Shown: positions 28,396-36,275, numbered from the stretch's first letter. The stretch: 64,000 bases of DNA from Streptomyces viridochromogenes (GCF_001270495.1 NZ_LGUR01000200.1:66267-130266), one strand, 5' to 3'. Notes: generated from the letters alone by a model not told the origin. Program-made: numbers and translations.

Positions 28396-29444
28396 TAGGG
28401 ACGACCAGTCATTGCCAGCTGGGACGTTACGACGGCTAGATGGTGCGACGTGGCCCAGGCGCGCCACTCGGTCCCCCCGCCCGCCTTCGGTCGCTTCCGC
28501 TGGGCGCATTCCTGAAGACGTGCGTCACCCCAGGATGTGGCGGCTCCCGTGACAGGCCAGTGCGGCGAATTAACTAGGTCTTGACTGAGAGTGAAGAAGT
28601 CGTCGTTGCCCGGCTTGACGCGCGGATAGACGAAAACCTGCCACTCGGCCGCCGTGGTGTAACGCATGTTGGGGTCTGGGGTCCCACGGCTCTTGGGCAG
28701 CATGCGGGGGTAGGTCACGCCGAAGTCCCCGAATTCAGGTTCCCGCCCTGACCACTTCTGGACGACTGCCTGCCACAAGCGTGCGTCTTCCCTCACTACT
28801 GGCGTTGATCCCCCTCGCCGGAAGCCCGTCAGGTTGACGGGGAAGGCGCCGGCCGCCACGCAGAGTCGCCTCCACGGCCACAGCGAGAGGCGCTTCAGAG
28901 CTTCAGTGGTTGCATCAGCCAGGGCTGACCCGGCCCGTTCCGAGTGCACTGGACCGGCATCAATCAACAGATCAACTTCGTCTGGGGCCAGTCGCACTGC
29001 TCGAAGCAGATCCCGGATCCGCTCTCCGCATGGGAGCGAATCGCCGAGGTCCTCCGCCGTAGATACGCGCAAGCAGGCTCCCCGCTGGTGGTCTGCGGAT
29101 ACCGCTGCCACCTCTGCCAACACTTCGTCAGTGTCGGAAGACCTGAAGACTGGGCACATGGCAACGCCACGGAGCCACAGAGACTCGCCAACCCTCACCA
29201 TGGGCCCGCCCGTATCCCCTCTGAGCACGCGGACTGGGGGCAACGCGCCGCCGTCAACTGTGAGGACCATGCCGTTTGGCACGTTCTCCATCGCGTGCTC
29301 GCAGAAGGTCTCTAGCAAGTCCCGAAGCTCCAAGTCCGGCACGATCTCCATCACTGGGCGGAGTTGCGCCTGCACCTCCGCTGCGACGTGTCCCAGCGCC
29401 AGAAACTCCCCTGCCTTCCCCTTCAGAATAGGAACGTAGGCCAC
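28395..29444 (-). CDS. Beta family protein (phage T4 beta-protein-like)
   Basis: A 349-aa protein of the beta protein family (Pfam Beta_protein, as I recall it), seen in phages and integrative elements. Recognisable segments: YVPILKGKAGEFLALGHV at the N-terminus, FGVTYPRM, and the C-terminal MRYTTAAEWQVFVYP to DFFTLSQDLV with the SWGDARLQECA motif. The GTG at 29444 fits the family start; another GTG lies 8 codons earlier at 29468. Its stop codon TAA is formed partly by the inserted IS end (TA flank). Before insertion the stop would have been TAG at the same place, so the protein may be intact. Function unknown. Confidence 0.75.
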   Translation of the reverse strand: MAYVPILKGKAGEFLALGHVAAEVQAQLRPVMEIVPDLELRDLLETFCEHAMENVPNGMVLTVDGGALPPVRVLRGDTGGPMVRVGESLWLRGVAMCPVFRSSDTDEVLAEVAAVSADHQRGACLRVSTAEDLGDSLPCGERIRDLLRAVRLAPDEVDLLIDAGPVHSERAGSALADATTEALKRLSLWPWRRLCVAAGAFPVNLTGFRRGGSTPVVREDARLWQAVVQKWSGREPEFGDFGVTYPRMLPKSRGTPDPNMRYTTAAEWQVFVYPRVKPGNDDFFTLSQDLVNSPHWPVTGAATSWGDARLQECAQRKRPKAGGGTEWRAWATSHHLAVVTSQLAMTGRP

Positions 29445-29712
29445 CAGCCACCCCCAAGCGCTCCCCACACTCAGACAGTTGTCGTGCTAGCCGCTATTGA
29501 CAGGGTGACCGGGCAAAACAGTGGCTGGTAGAGCGCTCTTCTAGCCAAGGGGCTCAAAGTTGAGGGTCGAACGAGTCACGCAGGCCACGTACCGAGCCGG
29601 TAGGGCTCCGCCGAGTCTCTCCGAGTGAGTGGTGAGTGAACGCCCCTCCCCCGAGCCCATGCAGCGGCGTTCTTGCAGGTCAGATGGCTGAACAGCAACG
29701 TGCACGGCGTGC

Positions 29713-29755
29713 CCTCCGGAGCCGTGTGCGCAGGTTCGAATCCTGCCGGGGGCAC
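29713..29755 (+). repeat. attR: displaced tRNA-Arg 3' fragment
   Basis: Exact copy of 23130-23172, lacking the 5' half of the tRNA, so it is not a tRNA gene. It marks the right end of the integrated element. Confidence 0.95.
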
Positions 29756-30116
29756 TCGCCGGTCAGAAAGTTGAAACGAGACCTGACCAGGGCGGATGCC
29801 AGCAGAAAAGGGCGGGAGTCAGTCTCACTGACTCCCGCCCTCTCTCGTTGTCTCTCAGTGGTCGCGACACACCTCCGACACACCCTGTACAGCGGTCCGC
29901 CCTATGTGTGGGCGCGTGTTAAGACCCGCCGTGATACCCCACGCCCCCACACGAGAGCGCCAGAAGATGGCGGGGTCCCATGCTGTTGGCGACCGAGAGG
30001 GATCTTCAGCGGCGCGGATGGCAGTTGGGCTGGACCACCTTCCCGCCTGCCGACCATGCGCAAGCCGCGCCAAGGCCGGAATCTGGTCCCGTGTTCGCGC
30101 GTATCTCTAGGGCCTA
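29756..30116. other. Gene-free stretch right of attR
   Basis: About 360 bases between attR and the IS630-family copy. It holds the original tRNA-Arg terminator (29810-29840). The rest shows no credible ORF or repeat. Confidence 0.6.
29810..29840 (+). terminator. Original terminator of tRNA-Arg, now displaced
   Basis: 13-bp stem GGGCGGGAGTCAG / CTGACTCCCGCCC with loop TCTCA, then TCTCTCGTTGTCTC. In the empty chromosome it would lie about 55 bases after the tRNA. A degenerate copy lies at 34,549-34,583. Confidence 0.85.
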
Positions 30117-30900
30117 GTGCTGTGACCGCGTAGGTTCGCCGGGTTGGTGGTCGTGGCGGTTGGATGTGCGGTGACGTCCGATCCGACCGCTGGAGGCACA
30201 GTGGCTGAGCCTGTCCGTGTGCGCAGGCTGACCGATCAGGAGGGGCAGCGGCTGCAGCAGACCGTGCGCCGCGGCAGCAGTTCGGTGCGCTGCCGGCGCG
30301 CGATGATGCTGCTGGCGTCGGCTGGCGGCAATAGGGGTCCCGGTGATCGCGCAGCTGGTGCAGGCCGACGAGGACACTGTCCGGGACGTCATCCATCGGT
30401 TTAACGAGATCGGCCTGGCCTGCCTGGACCCTCAGCGGGCGGGAGGCCGTCCCCGCCTGCTCAGCCATGACAACGAGGACTTCGTCATCCAGACGGCCAC
30501 CACCCGACCTGCCAAGCTCGGCCAGCCCTTCACCCGCTGGTCACTGCGCAAACTTGTCGCCTACCTCTGGAAAGTCCACGGCCAGGCCATCCGCATCGGC
30601 CGCGAAGCCTTACGCTGCCTGCTCGCCCGCCGTGGCGTCACCTTCCAGCACACCAAGACATGGAAGGAGTCCCCGGACCCGGAACGTGAGGCGAAGCTGG
30701 ACCGCATCGAAGAAGTGCTGGACCGCTTCCCGGACCGGGGCTTCGCCTTCGACGAGTTCGGCCCGTGCCACCGCGACGTCCTGGTCGCCGAACGTAAGGA
30801 ACGCGCCCGCATCCGCAGCGAGAAGGGCATTCGCTGGGGCGGACGCCCTCTCAAAACCGCAGCCAGACCCGAACCTGGCGAACCTACGCGATCACAGCAT
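30117..30900 (+). mobile_element. Internally deleted IS630-family element
   Basis: Flanked by TA duplications (30115-30116 and 30901-30902). The ends form an imperfect inverted repeat of about 30 bp sharing GCGTAGGTTCGCC. The transposase between them lacks the middle of its catalytic domain, so this is a non-autonomous copy about 784 bases long. Confidence 0.85.
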
Positions 30901-30903
30901 TAG
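30201..30903 (+). pseudogene. IS630-family transposase with frameshift and internal deletion
   Basis: The GTG start leads into an HTH region (VAEPVRVRRLTDQEG to CRRAMMLLASAGG), then a one-base shift near 30335 moves to VIAQLVQADEDTVRDVIHRFNEIGL. The DDE part stops at FAFDEFGP and is joined directly to the C-terminal tail (RDVLVAERKERARIR), so the remaining catalytic residues are missing. The frame ends at a TAG made by the flanking TA. Confidence 0.85.
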
Positions 30904-32327
30904 AGGGCAGTTTTCAGGACGGTGGCGTATGGGATGACGGTTCCGGTAGGGACGGTTGCCACTCCGTATGCCTCGTCGGGTTCGAACTCATAGGACACCT
31001 TCCCCTGGGCATTGAGCGGGGAAATAAACGCGAGCATGTCCGAGTTTTCGCCAAGATATCGGGCCGCGAATACGTAGCGCTGTCTCCGTGTCACGTTGAT
31101 GATGTGGTTGTTGTGGGTCAGTGCGCCCATATACAGGACGTAGTCACCGCATTCCTTCGGTGGACACTCGAAGATGTCCGTTTTCCCCTTCACCCAGGAG
31201 TACCGGGGAGACAGGAAAGCGTCGTTAATCCTACCCCGGTCTTTTCTGAACAGGGTGACGTCCCCATAGACCTCCAGACTCTCGTAGGCGGCTGCCTTTG
31301 GGACTTGTACGATTACTTCCTTGACTTGCCCCGTCCCTGGGTCGAACCAGTCTCCGGGATCGGTGATCATCCCAGTCATGATCAGACGCCGCTTCGGCAA
31401 GCCAGCATAGAGCTCACTGTCCGTGTACGAGTCCACGTCCTCCCTGACCCCATCCAGTCCCTTCTTGCCGGTCTCGGGGTCCGATGTCCTGCCGTGCACC
31501 CGGAACACGCTACCGAGGATCACAGTGGACACCTTTCCGCTGTTCTGCAGGGAGAACGTCACCGGAATACGGATTACCGGCTCGCTGGGGTCCAGTTGCG
31601 GCTTGCCGAACTTGGCGCTGAGCGTGATTTGGGGAGCCGTCGCGTACGGCTGATACGCGGCCGAGTACGCGAAGTTCGCGCCGGCAATCAGGGCAGTAGC
31701 CAACACCCCCGCAGTGACCTGTCTGGGGTGCGGGGTGCCATGCCAGGCCTTCTCCCGAACGACGATCCACGTTGCCCACAGGGACCATACCCACAGTGGC
31801 ATATAGCTGAAGGCCCAGGGCGTGAACTCCATCTTCTGGAACCAGAGGGCCACAAGCATGGAATGGACCAGTAGCGCAATGAAAGCGCCGACCAAAACCA
31901 TCAGCCCGGAGTACCGCACCGTCCGCCTGCCCCAGTAGTCCTGCACAGCGCAGGCGGCCAAGAGCTGGGCGAGGCCCGCGAGGAAGAGGAGGAAGCCGCT
32001 TACCTGCGACGCGAAGGTCAGCGCGCCGAAGGCATCCTCGCTGCCAATGACCACGAGGACGACCGCCGACCCGATCAATCCCGCCGTCATGACTACAGCG
32101 GTCGCGCGTCTCTTGCGCGTGCGGTCGGGCCAGCCCTCGCTGCCCACCTCGCGCCAGGAAATAAGCGCACGATCCTTGAGGCTCACGTCCTGTGGGAAGC
32201 CATTGCGGACGAGGATCTTCCGAAGATCGCGTAGGGACCAGGCCGCGCCCACCACCTCGCCCCCCATACGGACCTTCCGCAGGCCACGACTGTCCGGTGG
32301 TTCCACGACCACTCTGGGCCTATGCAT
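30900..32327 (-). CDS. Uncharacterised membrane protein with large extracytoplasmic domain
   Basis: A 475-aa protein I cannot assign. The first 85 residues are cytoplasmic and basic. Five or so hydrophobic helices follow (for example AVVMTAGLIGSAVVLVVIG, LMVLVGAFIALLVHSMLV, VTAGVLATALIAGANFAYS), then about 260 residues of probable beta-rich outer domain (ITLSAKFG, VTFSLQNSGKVSTVILGSVFRVHG) with a Cys pair in FECPPKECG. The IS630-like element inserted exactly in its stop codon: the old TAG became TAA, so the product is unchanged. The upstream gene on the same strand may be co-transcribed. Confidence 0.7.
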   Translation of the reverse strand: MHRPRVVVEPPDSRGLRKVRMGGEVVGAAWSLRDLRKILVRNGFPQDVSLKDRALISWREVGSEGWPDRTRKRRATAVVMTAGLIGSAVVLVVIGSEDAFGALTFASQVSGFLLFLAGLAQLLAACAVQDYWGRRTVRYSGLMVLVGAFIALLVHSMLVALWFQKMEFTPWAFSYMPLWVWSLWATWIVVREKAWHGTPHPRQVTAGVLATALIAGANFAYSAAYQPYATAPQITLSAKFGKPQLDPSEPVIRIPVTFSLQNSGKVSTVILGSVFRVHGRTSDPETGKKGLDGVREDVDSYTDSELYAGLPKRRLIMTGMITDPGDWFDPGTGQVKEVIVQVPKAAAYESLEVYGDVTLFRKDRGRINDAFLSPRYSWVKGKTDIFECPPKECGDYVLYMGALTHNNHIINVTRRQRYVFAARYLGENSDMLAFISPLNAQGKVSYEFEPDEAYGVATVPTGTVIPYATVLKTAL

Positions 32328-32393
32328 GAATCCAAACTCGGGCCCGCCCCGCCGGTATGCCTGCCCGGATACGCCAGCTGGGGGAGCCGCCCG

Positions 32394-32864
32394 TCAAGAA
32401 GCCTCACTCCAGCGGTTGGATCGGATGTCACCCGCGCTTCCAGCTGCCAAGACCGCACCCTGCGAACTTGTGCGGTCACAGCACGAGGTGTACTCCTCAA
32501 TGATGGCGAGGATCAGCCTTGCTGCCTCGTCGCGACTGATGTGACCCCTAGCCTCGAATTGGCGCACTCTTTCAATTCTCTGGAGGGCCTGTTGCGGAAG
32601 GCCTGCCGACGGGCTTCCCTGCGGTGGACTCGGCTGGACCGTCGCGCCCGTCTTCACGCTCCGCCACTCACCCGTTCGCGCGCTCCAGACTGCATGAGGC
32701 CATCGCGCTTTCAACCCCTCATAGGCCGACGACACCACCTTGAAGATCTGAGGCAGTTCGTAGGTGTGTTCAAGTTCGAAAGATGTCGGTGGGCGCGTGG
32801 AGAGCACCTCAATCTCGATGAGCATGTAGGACCCAAGCGGATATGAGTACCACTTGCCGTCCAT
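32394..32864 (-). CDS. Hypothetical protein, possible operon partner of the membrane protein
   Basis: A 156-aa soluble protein of unknown family. The N-terminus (MDGKWYSYPLGSYMLIEIEV) looks beta-rich and the second half is helical (LQRIERVRQFEARGHISRDEAARLILAIIEEY), with a low-complexity Pro/Ser linker. It lies 66 bases upstream of the membrane protein gene on the same strand. The IS701-family element starts 54 bases before its start codon and may have removed its promoter. Codon use is coding-like but less biased than in core genes. Confidence 0.55.
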   Translation of the reverse strand: MDGKWYSYPLGSYMLIEIEVLSTRPPTSFELEHTYELPQIFKVVSSAYEGLKARWPHAVWSARTGEWRSVKTGATVQPSPPQGSPSAGLPQQALQRIERVRQFEARGHISRDEAARLILAIIEEYTSCCDRTSSQGAVLAAGSAGDIRSNRWSEAS

Positions 32865-32999
32865 TGGATTCCAGCGCCACCGCTCAGGTGTGTCGCCACC
32901 ACGGAGGTGATCGCCTAGTACTCCAGCCGTAGATCGTGATCTTCATGCTTGAGCGGCTTGTCGTCGGTAGTGGCTGGTCTGGGATCGGGCCTGGTGGCG

Positions 33000-33961
33000 G
33001 CGTCACCAGTCGGACCAGCCAAGCCGGTGGACAGGGTCAAAGACGCGTTGGATCAGCAACTGCCGGCTCCCGGGCCGGGGGTCGGTGAGGTCGATGACGG
33101 CCCAGTCGTAGAAGCGGTGGCCCTTGGCTGCGACCCCTGCGGACAGCTTCTGCCAGGTCCTCTTGGGCACCTTCCTGGCCAGCGTGTCCGCGCGGAACTT
33201 CCCGGCGCCTGTGGTGACTTCGTGCGAGCAGGCCACGCTAGGACGTAGCCGGTGCCGCGTTCCTCCAGCGGGGCGCGCAGCCTCGGGTTGCCGCCGTGGA
33301 CCTCGTCTCCCGCGACCCAGGCGGCCCGGTGGCCGGCGTCCAGGAATCGGGTGACCATGCGGGCGGCCGGCTCTGGCTTGGTCGCGAACTCCGTCTTGTC
33401 ACCGAGTCCGGCGGCCCGGCAGCGGTCGGGGTCGGAGGTGGTCCAGGAACGCGGAACCTAGAGTTCCCGGTCGATCGCCGCGTGCCCTCGCGGAGTCGAG
33501 TAGGCGAGGTAAACGGCTACCTGGCTGTTCTCGACGCGTCCGGCGGTGCCGGTGTACTGGCGCTGGACACCGACAGTGTCGGTGCTCTTCTTCACGTCGC
33601 CGGTCTCGTCGACCACCAGCACCGCCTCGTCGTCGTGCAGATGCTCCACCACGTCGTCGCGGACCTGGTCGGCGTCCCACTTGGCCCGCCCGAGCAGGTG
33701 CTGCATGCCGTCCGGGGTCCTGTCCCCGGCCCACTCGGCGATGGTCCAGCAGTTCTTGCGCGGCAGGTCCGACAGCAGGCCGAGTACCAACTTCCGGGCT
33801 CGGCGCCGGGATTCGACCCGCGTGAACCGTCCCGCTATCCGGCTCATCAGGCCCTCGAACGCCTCCTGCCAGTGGGCAGGGTTTACGCTGTGAACTGCGG
33901 CCACTGCGTGATCTCCAGGCTTCACACACCGATGATCAACGGTGGCCGAACCCGTCTCCAC
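33000..33961 (-). pseudogene. IS701-family transposase, disrupted
   Basis: The N-terminal part is open (LSDLPRKNCWTIAEWAGDRTPDGMQHLL, VDETGDVKKSTDTVGVQRQY with the first catalytic Asp). After GHAAIDREL a TAG interrupts it; the following part is split over two more frames (RMVTRFLDAGHRAAWVAGDEV, then KVPKRTWQKLSAGVAAKGHRFYDWAVIDL). The last portion, expected to be about 100 residues, is missing because the left repeat follows at once. The element cannot transpose by itself. Confidence 0.88.
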
Positions 33962-34013
33962 ACCGCGTCAGGCTCGCGCAGCGTCTGTCCGCCGTCCTGT
34001 GTCTGGAGGACTT

Positions 34014-34418
34014 GTGCAACGTGGCGAAGTCTGGTGGGTCCAGTTCGACGAGCGGAGGTTGGTCGTACTGCTGTCGGGAGACGACGCGTCCGGGATCCGG
34101 GTGATGCAGGTCGTCGCTCCGGCGGGCGTCGACATCAGCGGTCTGGGCATCGAAGTGATGGTGGGCGCCGGTGAAGGAGTACCGTTCGAAGGCGTGCTGC
34201 GGCTCGCGTTCCCGCGTCCAGGCTTCACCCCTTGCACGTGGCTGACCACTGTGTCACGGGACGACCTGATAGAGCGGGCGGCCGTCCTGCCCTCGGCGAA
34301 GCTCAGCGAGATTGACGATGCCCTCCGACTCACTGAACAAGCGCAGGAGCAGACCCCGGCGACGACGGCGAAGCTCAGCGAGATAAGGGACGCCCTCCCT
34401 CTCGGTGAAATCGGGTAG
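34014..34418 (+). CDS. MazF/PemK-like passenger protein of the IS701-family element
   Basis: A 134-aa protein. The N-terminus VQRGEVWWVQFDERRLVVLLSGDD resembles the first strands of MazF/PemK toxins (RGEVWWVDFG... RPVVVLS), which cleave RNA; some IS701-type elements carry such an ORF next to the transposase, as far as I recall. It starts at GTG with GGAGGA three bases upstream and is divergent from the transposase. No antitoxin gene is visible. The C-terminal 50 residues contain two copies of KLSEIxDAL, from a local DNA duplication. Catalytic residues of MazF are not clear, so a toxin function is an inference. Confidence 0.65.
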   Translation: MQRGEVWWVQFDERRLVVLLSGDDASGIRVMQVVAPAGVDISGLGIEVMVGAGEGVPFEGVLRLAFPRPGFTPCTWLTTVSRDDLIERAAVLPSAKLSEIDDALRLTEQAQEQTPATTAKLSEIRDALPLGEIG

Positions 34419-34528
34419 AGGGAGAAGGAGCCGACGGCGTGGGCGGTCTCGGCCAGATGGTCGACGCTGTCCGACTGTCGCCTCGGCGCCCCTCACCATC
34501 GAGATCACGATCTACGGCTGGAGTACTA

Positions 34529-34595
34529 GGCGGATGCCGGCAGCAGAAGAGGGCGAGAGTCGGTCTCACTGGCTCCCGCCCTCTCTCGTTGTCTG
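34529..34595. repeat. Degenerate second copy of the post-tRNA terminator segment
   Basis: About 60 bases closely matching 29,786-29,849: GGCGGATGCC, AGCAGAA, GTCTCACTG, CTCCCGCCCTCTCTCGTTG in the same order, with scattered differences. The right end of the IS701-family element abuts it directly. It contains a weakened form of the same terminator hairpin. Confidence 0.75.
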
Positions 34596-34656
34596 CGGAC
34601 GTACTCGACGAGCAGGCCGGCCGTCGGCCGCCTCGTCCACGAGTACGCGCGTCGGC

Positions 34657-34851
34657 TCACTGGAAGCGGGCCCGCTGATCGTGTGCCGGCTGCTGGTGCC
34701 GGTGGGGTGTCTCTCCCTCGGTCAGCAGCTCCGCTGCCTGGTGCTGGGTGTGTGCGGCCGCTATCTGCGCTTCCGCCACGGCGTCTCCTCGTTCGCGCAC
34801 GAGGTCTTCATAAATCGGCAGGTGATCGTCTTTGGTGGGAGTGCGTTTCAT
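34657..34851 (-). CDS. Small hypothetical protein
   Basis: A 64-aa polar protein (MKRTPTKDDHLPIYEDLVRERGDAVAEAQ...) with a helical, Ala/Glu/Gln-rich middle and no membrane segment. ATG start with GAAGGA eight bases upstream. It lies 29 bases after the small membrane protein gene on the same strand, so the two are likely co-transcribed. No family recognised beyond similar small Streptomyces proteins. Confidence 0.6.
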   Translation of the reverse strand: MKRTPTKDDHLPIYEDLVRERGDAVAEAQIAAAHTQHQAAELLTEGETPHRHQQPAHDQRARFQ

Positions 34852-34880
34852 AGCGCCGGTCCTTCTGGTGGGTGATGCCG

Positions 34881-35231
34881 TCAGGCCCGGTTGAGGCGGG
34901 CGGCAATTCCGTGCCCCAGGAGCAGGTAAAGGGCGGCCGGGAGGCCGTAATTGAGGATTACGCGTAGACCTTCCGTGTCCATCGTGAAAATGTCCTGTGC
35001 CCATCCACCGAGCCAGTTCGCCGCGCCGTGCACGAACTCCACGAACACGTTCGCCTGGTTCGCGTCGAGCAGGTACAACACGATCCAGAGGCCGAGCAGA
35101 CCGGCCGAGACGTCGGCGATCGTGCAGATGGTGAGGGCGGCTCTCCGGCCTGCGTCCTGGTTGCGCCGGGAGCGGTCGGGGCCCATGGGCTGGTCGTACG
35201 GCTGGTATCCGGATACCGGGTCGGTGTTCAC
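34881..35231 (-). CDS. Small hypothetical membrane protein
   Basis: A 116-aa protein with a Pro/Tyr-rich cytoplasmic start (GYQPYDQPMGPDRSRRNQD) and two clear hydrophobic stretches (ALTICTIADVSAGLLGLWIV and ILNYGLPAALYLLLGHGIA) around a polar, probably external loop. GTG start, with a poor ribosome-binding site. It is upstream of the 64-aa gene in the same direction. Function unknown. Confidence 0.65.
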   Translation of the reverse strand: MNTDPVSGYQPYDQPMGPDRSRRNQDAGRRAALTICTIADVSAGLLGLWIVLYLLDANQANVFVEFVHGAANWLGGWAQDIFTMDTEGLRVILNYGLPAALYLLLGHGIAARLNRA

Positions 35232-35502
35232 GAGAAATCCGATCTGACGCGTGGCTGGGCGGGCTGGTTCGGACTGAGTCGGACTCAGTCGGGCCGGGTC
35301 GGATTTGTTATCCCCCGAGGAGCCGAATATGGGCTCTGGGGGGCGACCCGCTTCTTCCTTTACCTAGTCCTGCGCCACGCTCTCGCGACCGTGTTACACC
35401 GGCGGCCGGGTTGCCCAAAATATGGCGGCCTGTTCGGGCACTTGCCCAAATGTTCGCCCCCTGCGGCACATTTGCGGATGCAGTGCCGTGGTGGATGCCG
35501 GG

Positions 35503-36078
35503 TCAGTCCTGCCGGTCGGTTCGGAGCATCGCCCAGACCGTTTTGCCCGCGGGCTGGCATCGGGTCCAGCCCCAGTGCTCGGACAGGGCGTCGATGATGC
35601 GCAGCCCGCGCCCGTGCTCGTCGAAGGGGTCGCTGGTGTGCGGGTAGACCGGGAGGTTGTCGCTCGGGTCGGCGACCGCGCAGACGAGGTGGGCCGGGCG
35701 GCGGAGGCTGAGCTTCAGCCAGATCTCGGCCTCGACGCCGGACGAGGGGCGGGCCGTGGAGTGCGATGCGGCGTGCGGTGCGGCGTGCAGCACCGCGTTG
35801 GCCAGCAGTTCGGCGACCACCGTGAGGGCGTCCGCGCCGCAGTGGTCCAACGACCAGTCGGCAAGGGTGCGACGGACGAAGTCGCGGGCCTGGCCGCAGC
35901 CCTGTTCGGCGCCGACGAGGCGCAGGGCGGCGGAGCGGGGCGAGGTGCGTGGGGGTTCGGGCCTGGTGAGCCGGGCTCGGGCCGGGGCGCCGGGGTGTGC
36001 TCCGGGCGGCCCTGCCAACCCCGCGGGGGACGCAGCGCTGCCGGGCAGTCGGAGCCCTTCGTACGCAGGTAAGGACAC
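35503..36078 (-). CDS. HATPase-domain regulator (RsbW/anti-sigma-like)
   Basis: A 191-aa protein whose C-terminal 125 residues form a GHKL/HATPase_c domain: N box ELLANAVLHA, G1 box VADPSDNLP, G2 box DEHGRGLRIIDAL. It lacks a histidine-kinase dimerisation domain, so it fits the RsbW-like serine kinase/anti-sigma group that is abundant in Streptomyces and paired with DUF397 and XRE genes. The start is GTG with GGGAG five bases upstream. It is divergent from the DUF397 gene. Confidence 0.85.
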   Translation of the reverse strand: MSLPAYEGLRLPGSAASPAGLAGPPGAHPGAPARARLTRPEPPRTSPRSAALRLVGAEQGCGQARDFVRRTLADWSLDHCGADALTVVAELLANAVLHAAPHAASHSTARPSSGVEAEIWLKLSLRRPAHLVCAVADPSDNLPVYPHTSDPFDEHGRGLRIIDALSEHWGWTRCQPAGKTVWAMLRTDRQD

Positions 36079-36275
36079 AACGTCTCCCTGATACACGGTC
36101 AAGGCGAGGCGTCCGCACTGCCGTTGACGCCGCGGACTATTATCCACGCCGACGGCGCCTCCGTGCAATTTCACGGGAAATTGCGCGAGCGGTGTCGACG
36201 GAGAGCACGTGGTGCGGTCCGGGCCCGGAGGGCGTCGGGGCGCACGCGTGGCGGAACGTGAGCAAGGAGAGTGCA

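Larger units (their letters stand above)
25304..28397. mobile_element. Composite-transposon-like unit with inverted IS5-family ends, carrying an ECF41 system
   Basis: Both ends carry the same terminal sequence in inverted orientation (AGGGCTGTCCCG... from 25306, and its complement ending at 28395), each flanked by TA. The left end belongs to a nearly complete IS copy; the right end is a 139-bp remnant of a second copy. Between them lie sigJ-like, cmd and doxX genes. The two TAs fit one insertion at a TA (reconstructed CCTAGG) with the 2-bp duplication of the IS427 group of IS5 elements. Confidence 0.7.
23130..29755. mobile_element. Decayed integrative element in tRNA-Arg
   Basis: About 6.6 kb between 43-bp direct repeats of the tRNA-Arg 3' end. 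Contents: an integrase missing its N-terminal half, a HAD phosphatase pseudogene, a small membrane protein, a beta-family protein, and a nested IS-bounded unit with an ECF41 system. No replication initiator, excisionase or transfer gene is visible, so it cannot move by itself. It was probably once an actinomycete integrative and conjugative element (AICE) or a prophage. Confidence 0.85.
32915..34529. mobile_element. IS701-family element flanked by CTAG
   Basis: A perfect 24-bp inverted repeat, TACTCCAGCCGTAGATCGTG..., bounds 32919-34525, with CTAG on both outer sides (32915-32918 and 34526-34529), the 4-bp YTAR-type duplication of IS701 elements. It carries a broken transposase on the minus strand and a divergent intact passenger gene. 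Confidence 0.88.

Noticed and set aside
27692..28552. Plus-strand open frame over the ECF41 promoter and doxX region
   Set aside because: It runs through two promoters, covers doxX in another frame and crosses the IS end. DoxX in its own frame has a good ribosome-binding site and four membrane helices.
29713..29755. Possible second tRNA-Arg
   Set aside because: Only the 3' half is present; no acceptor 5' strand or D arm precedes it. It is the attR fragment.
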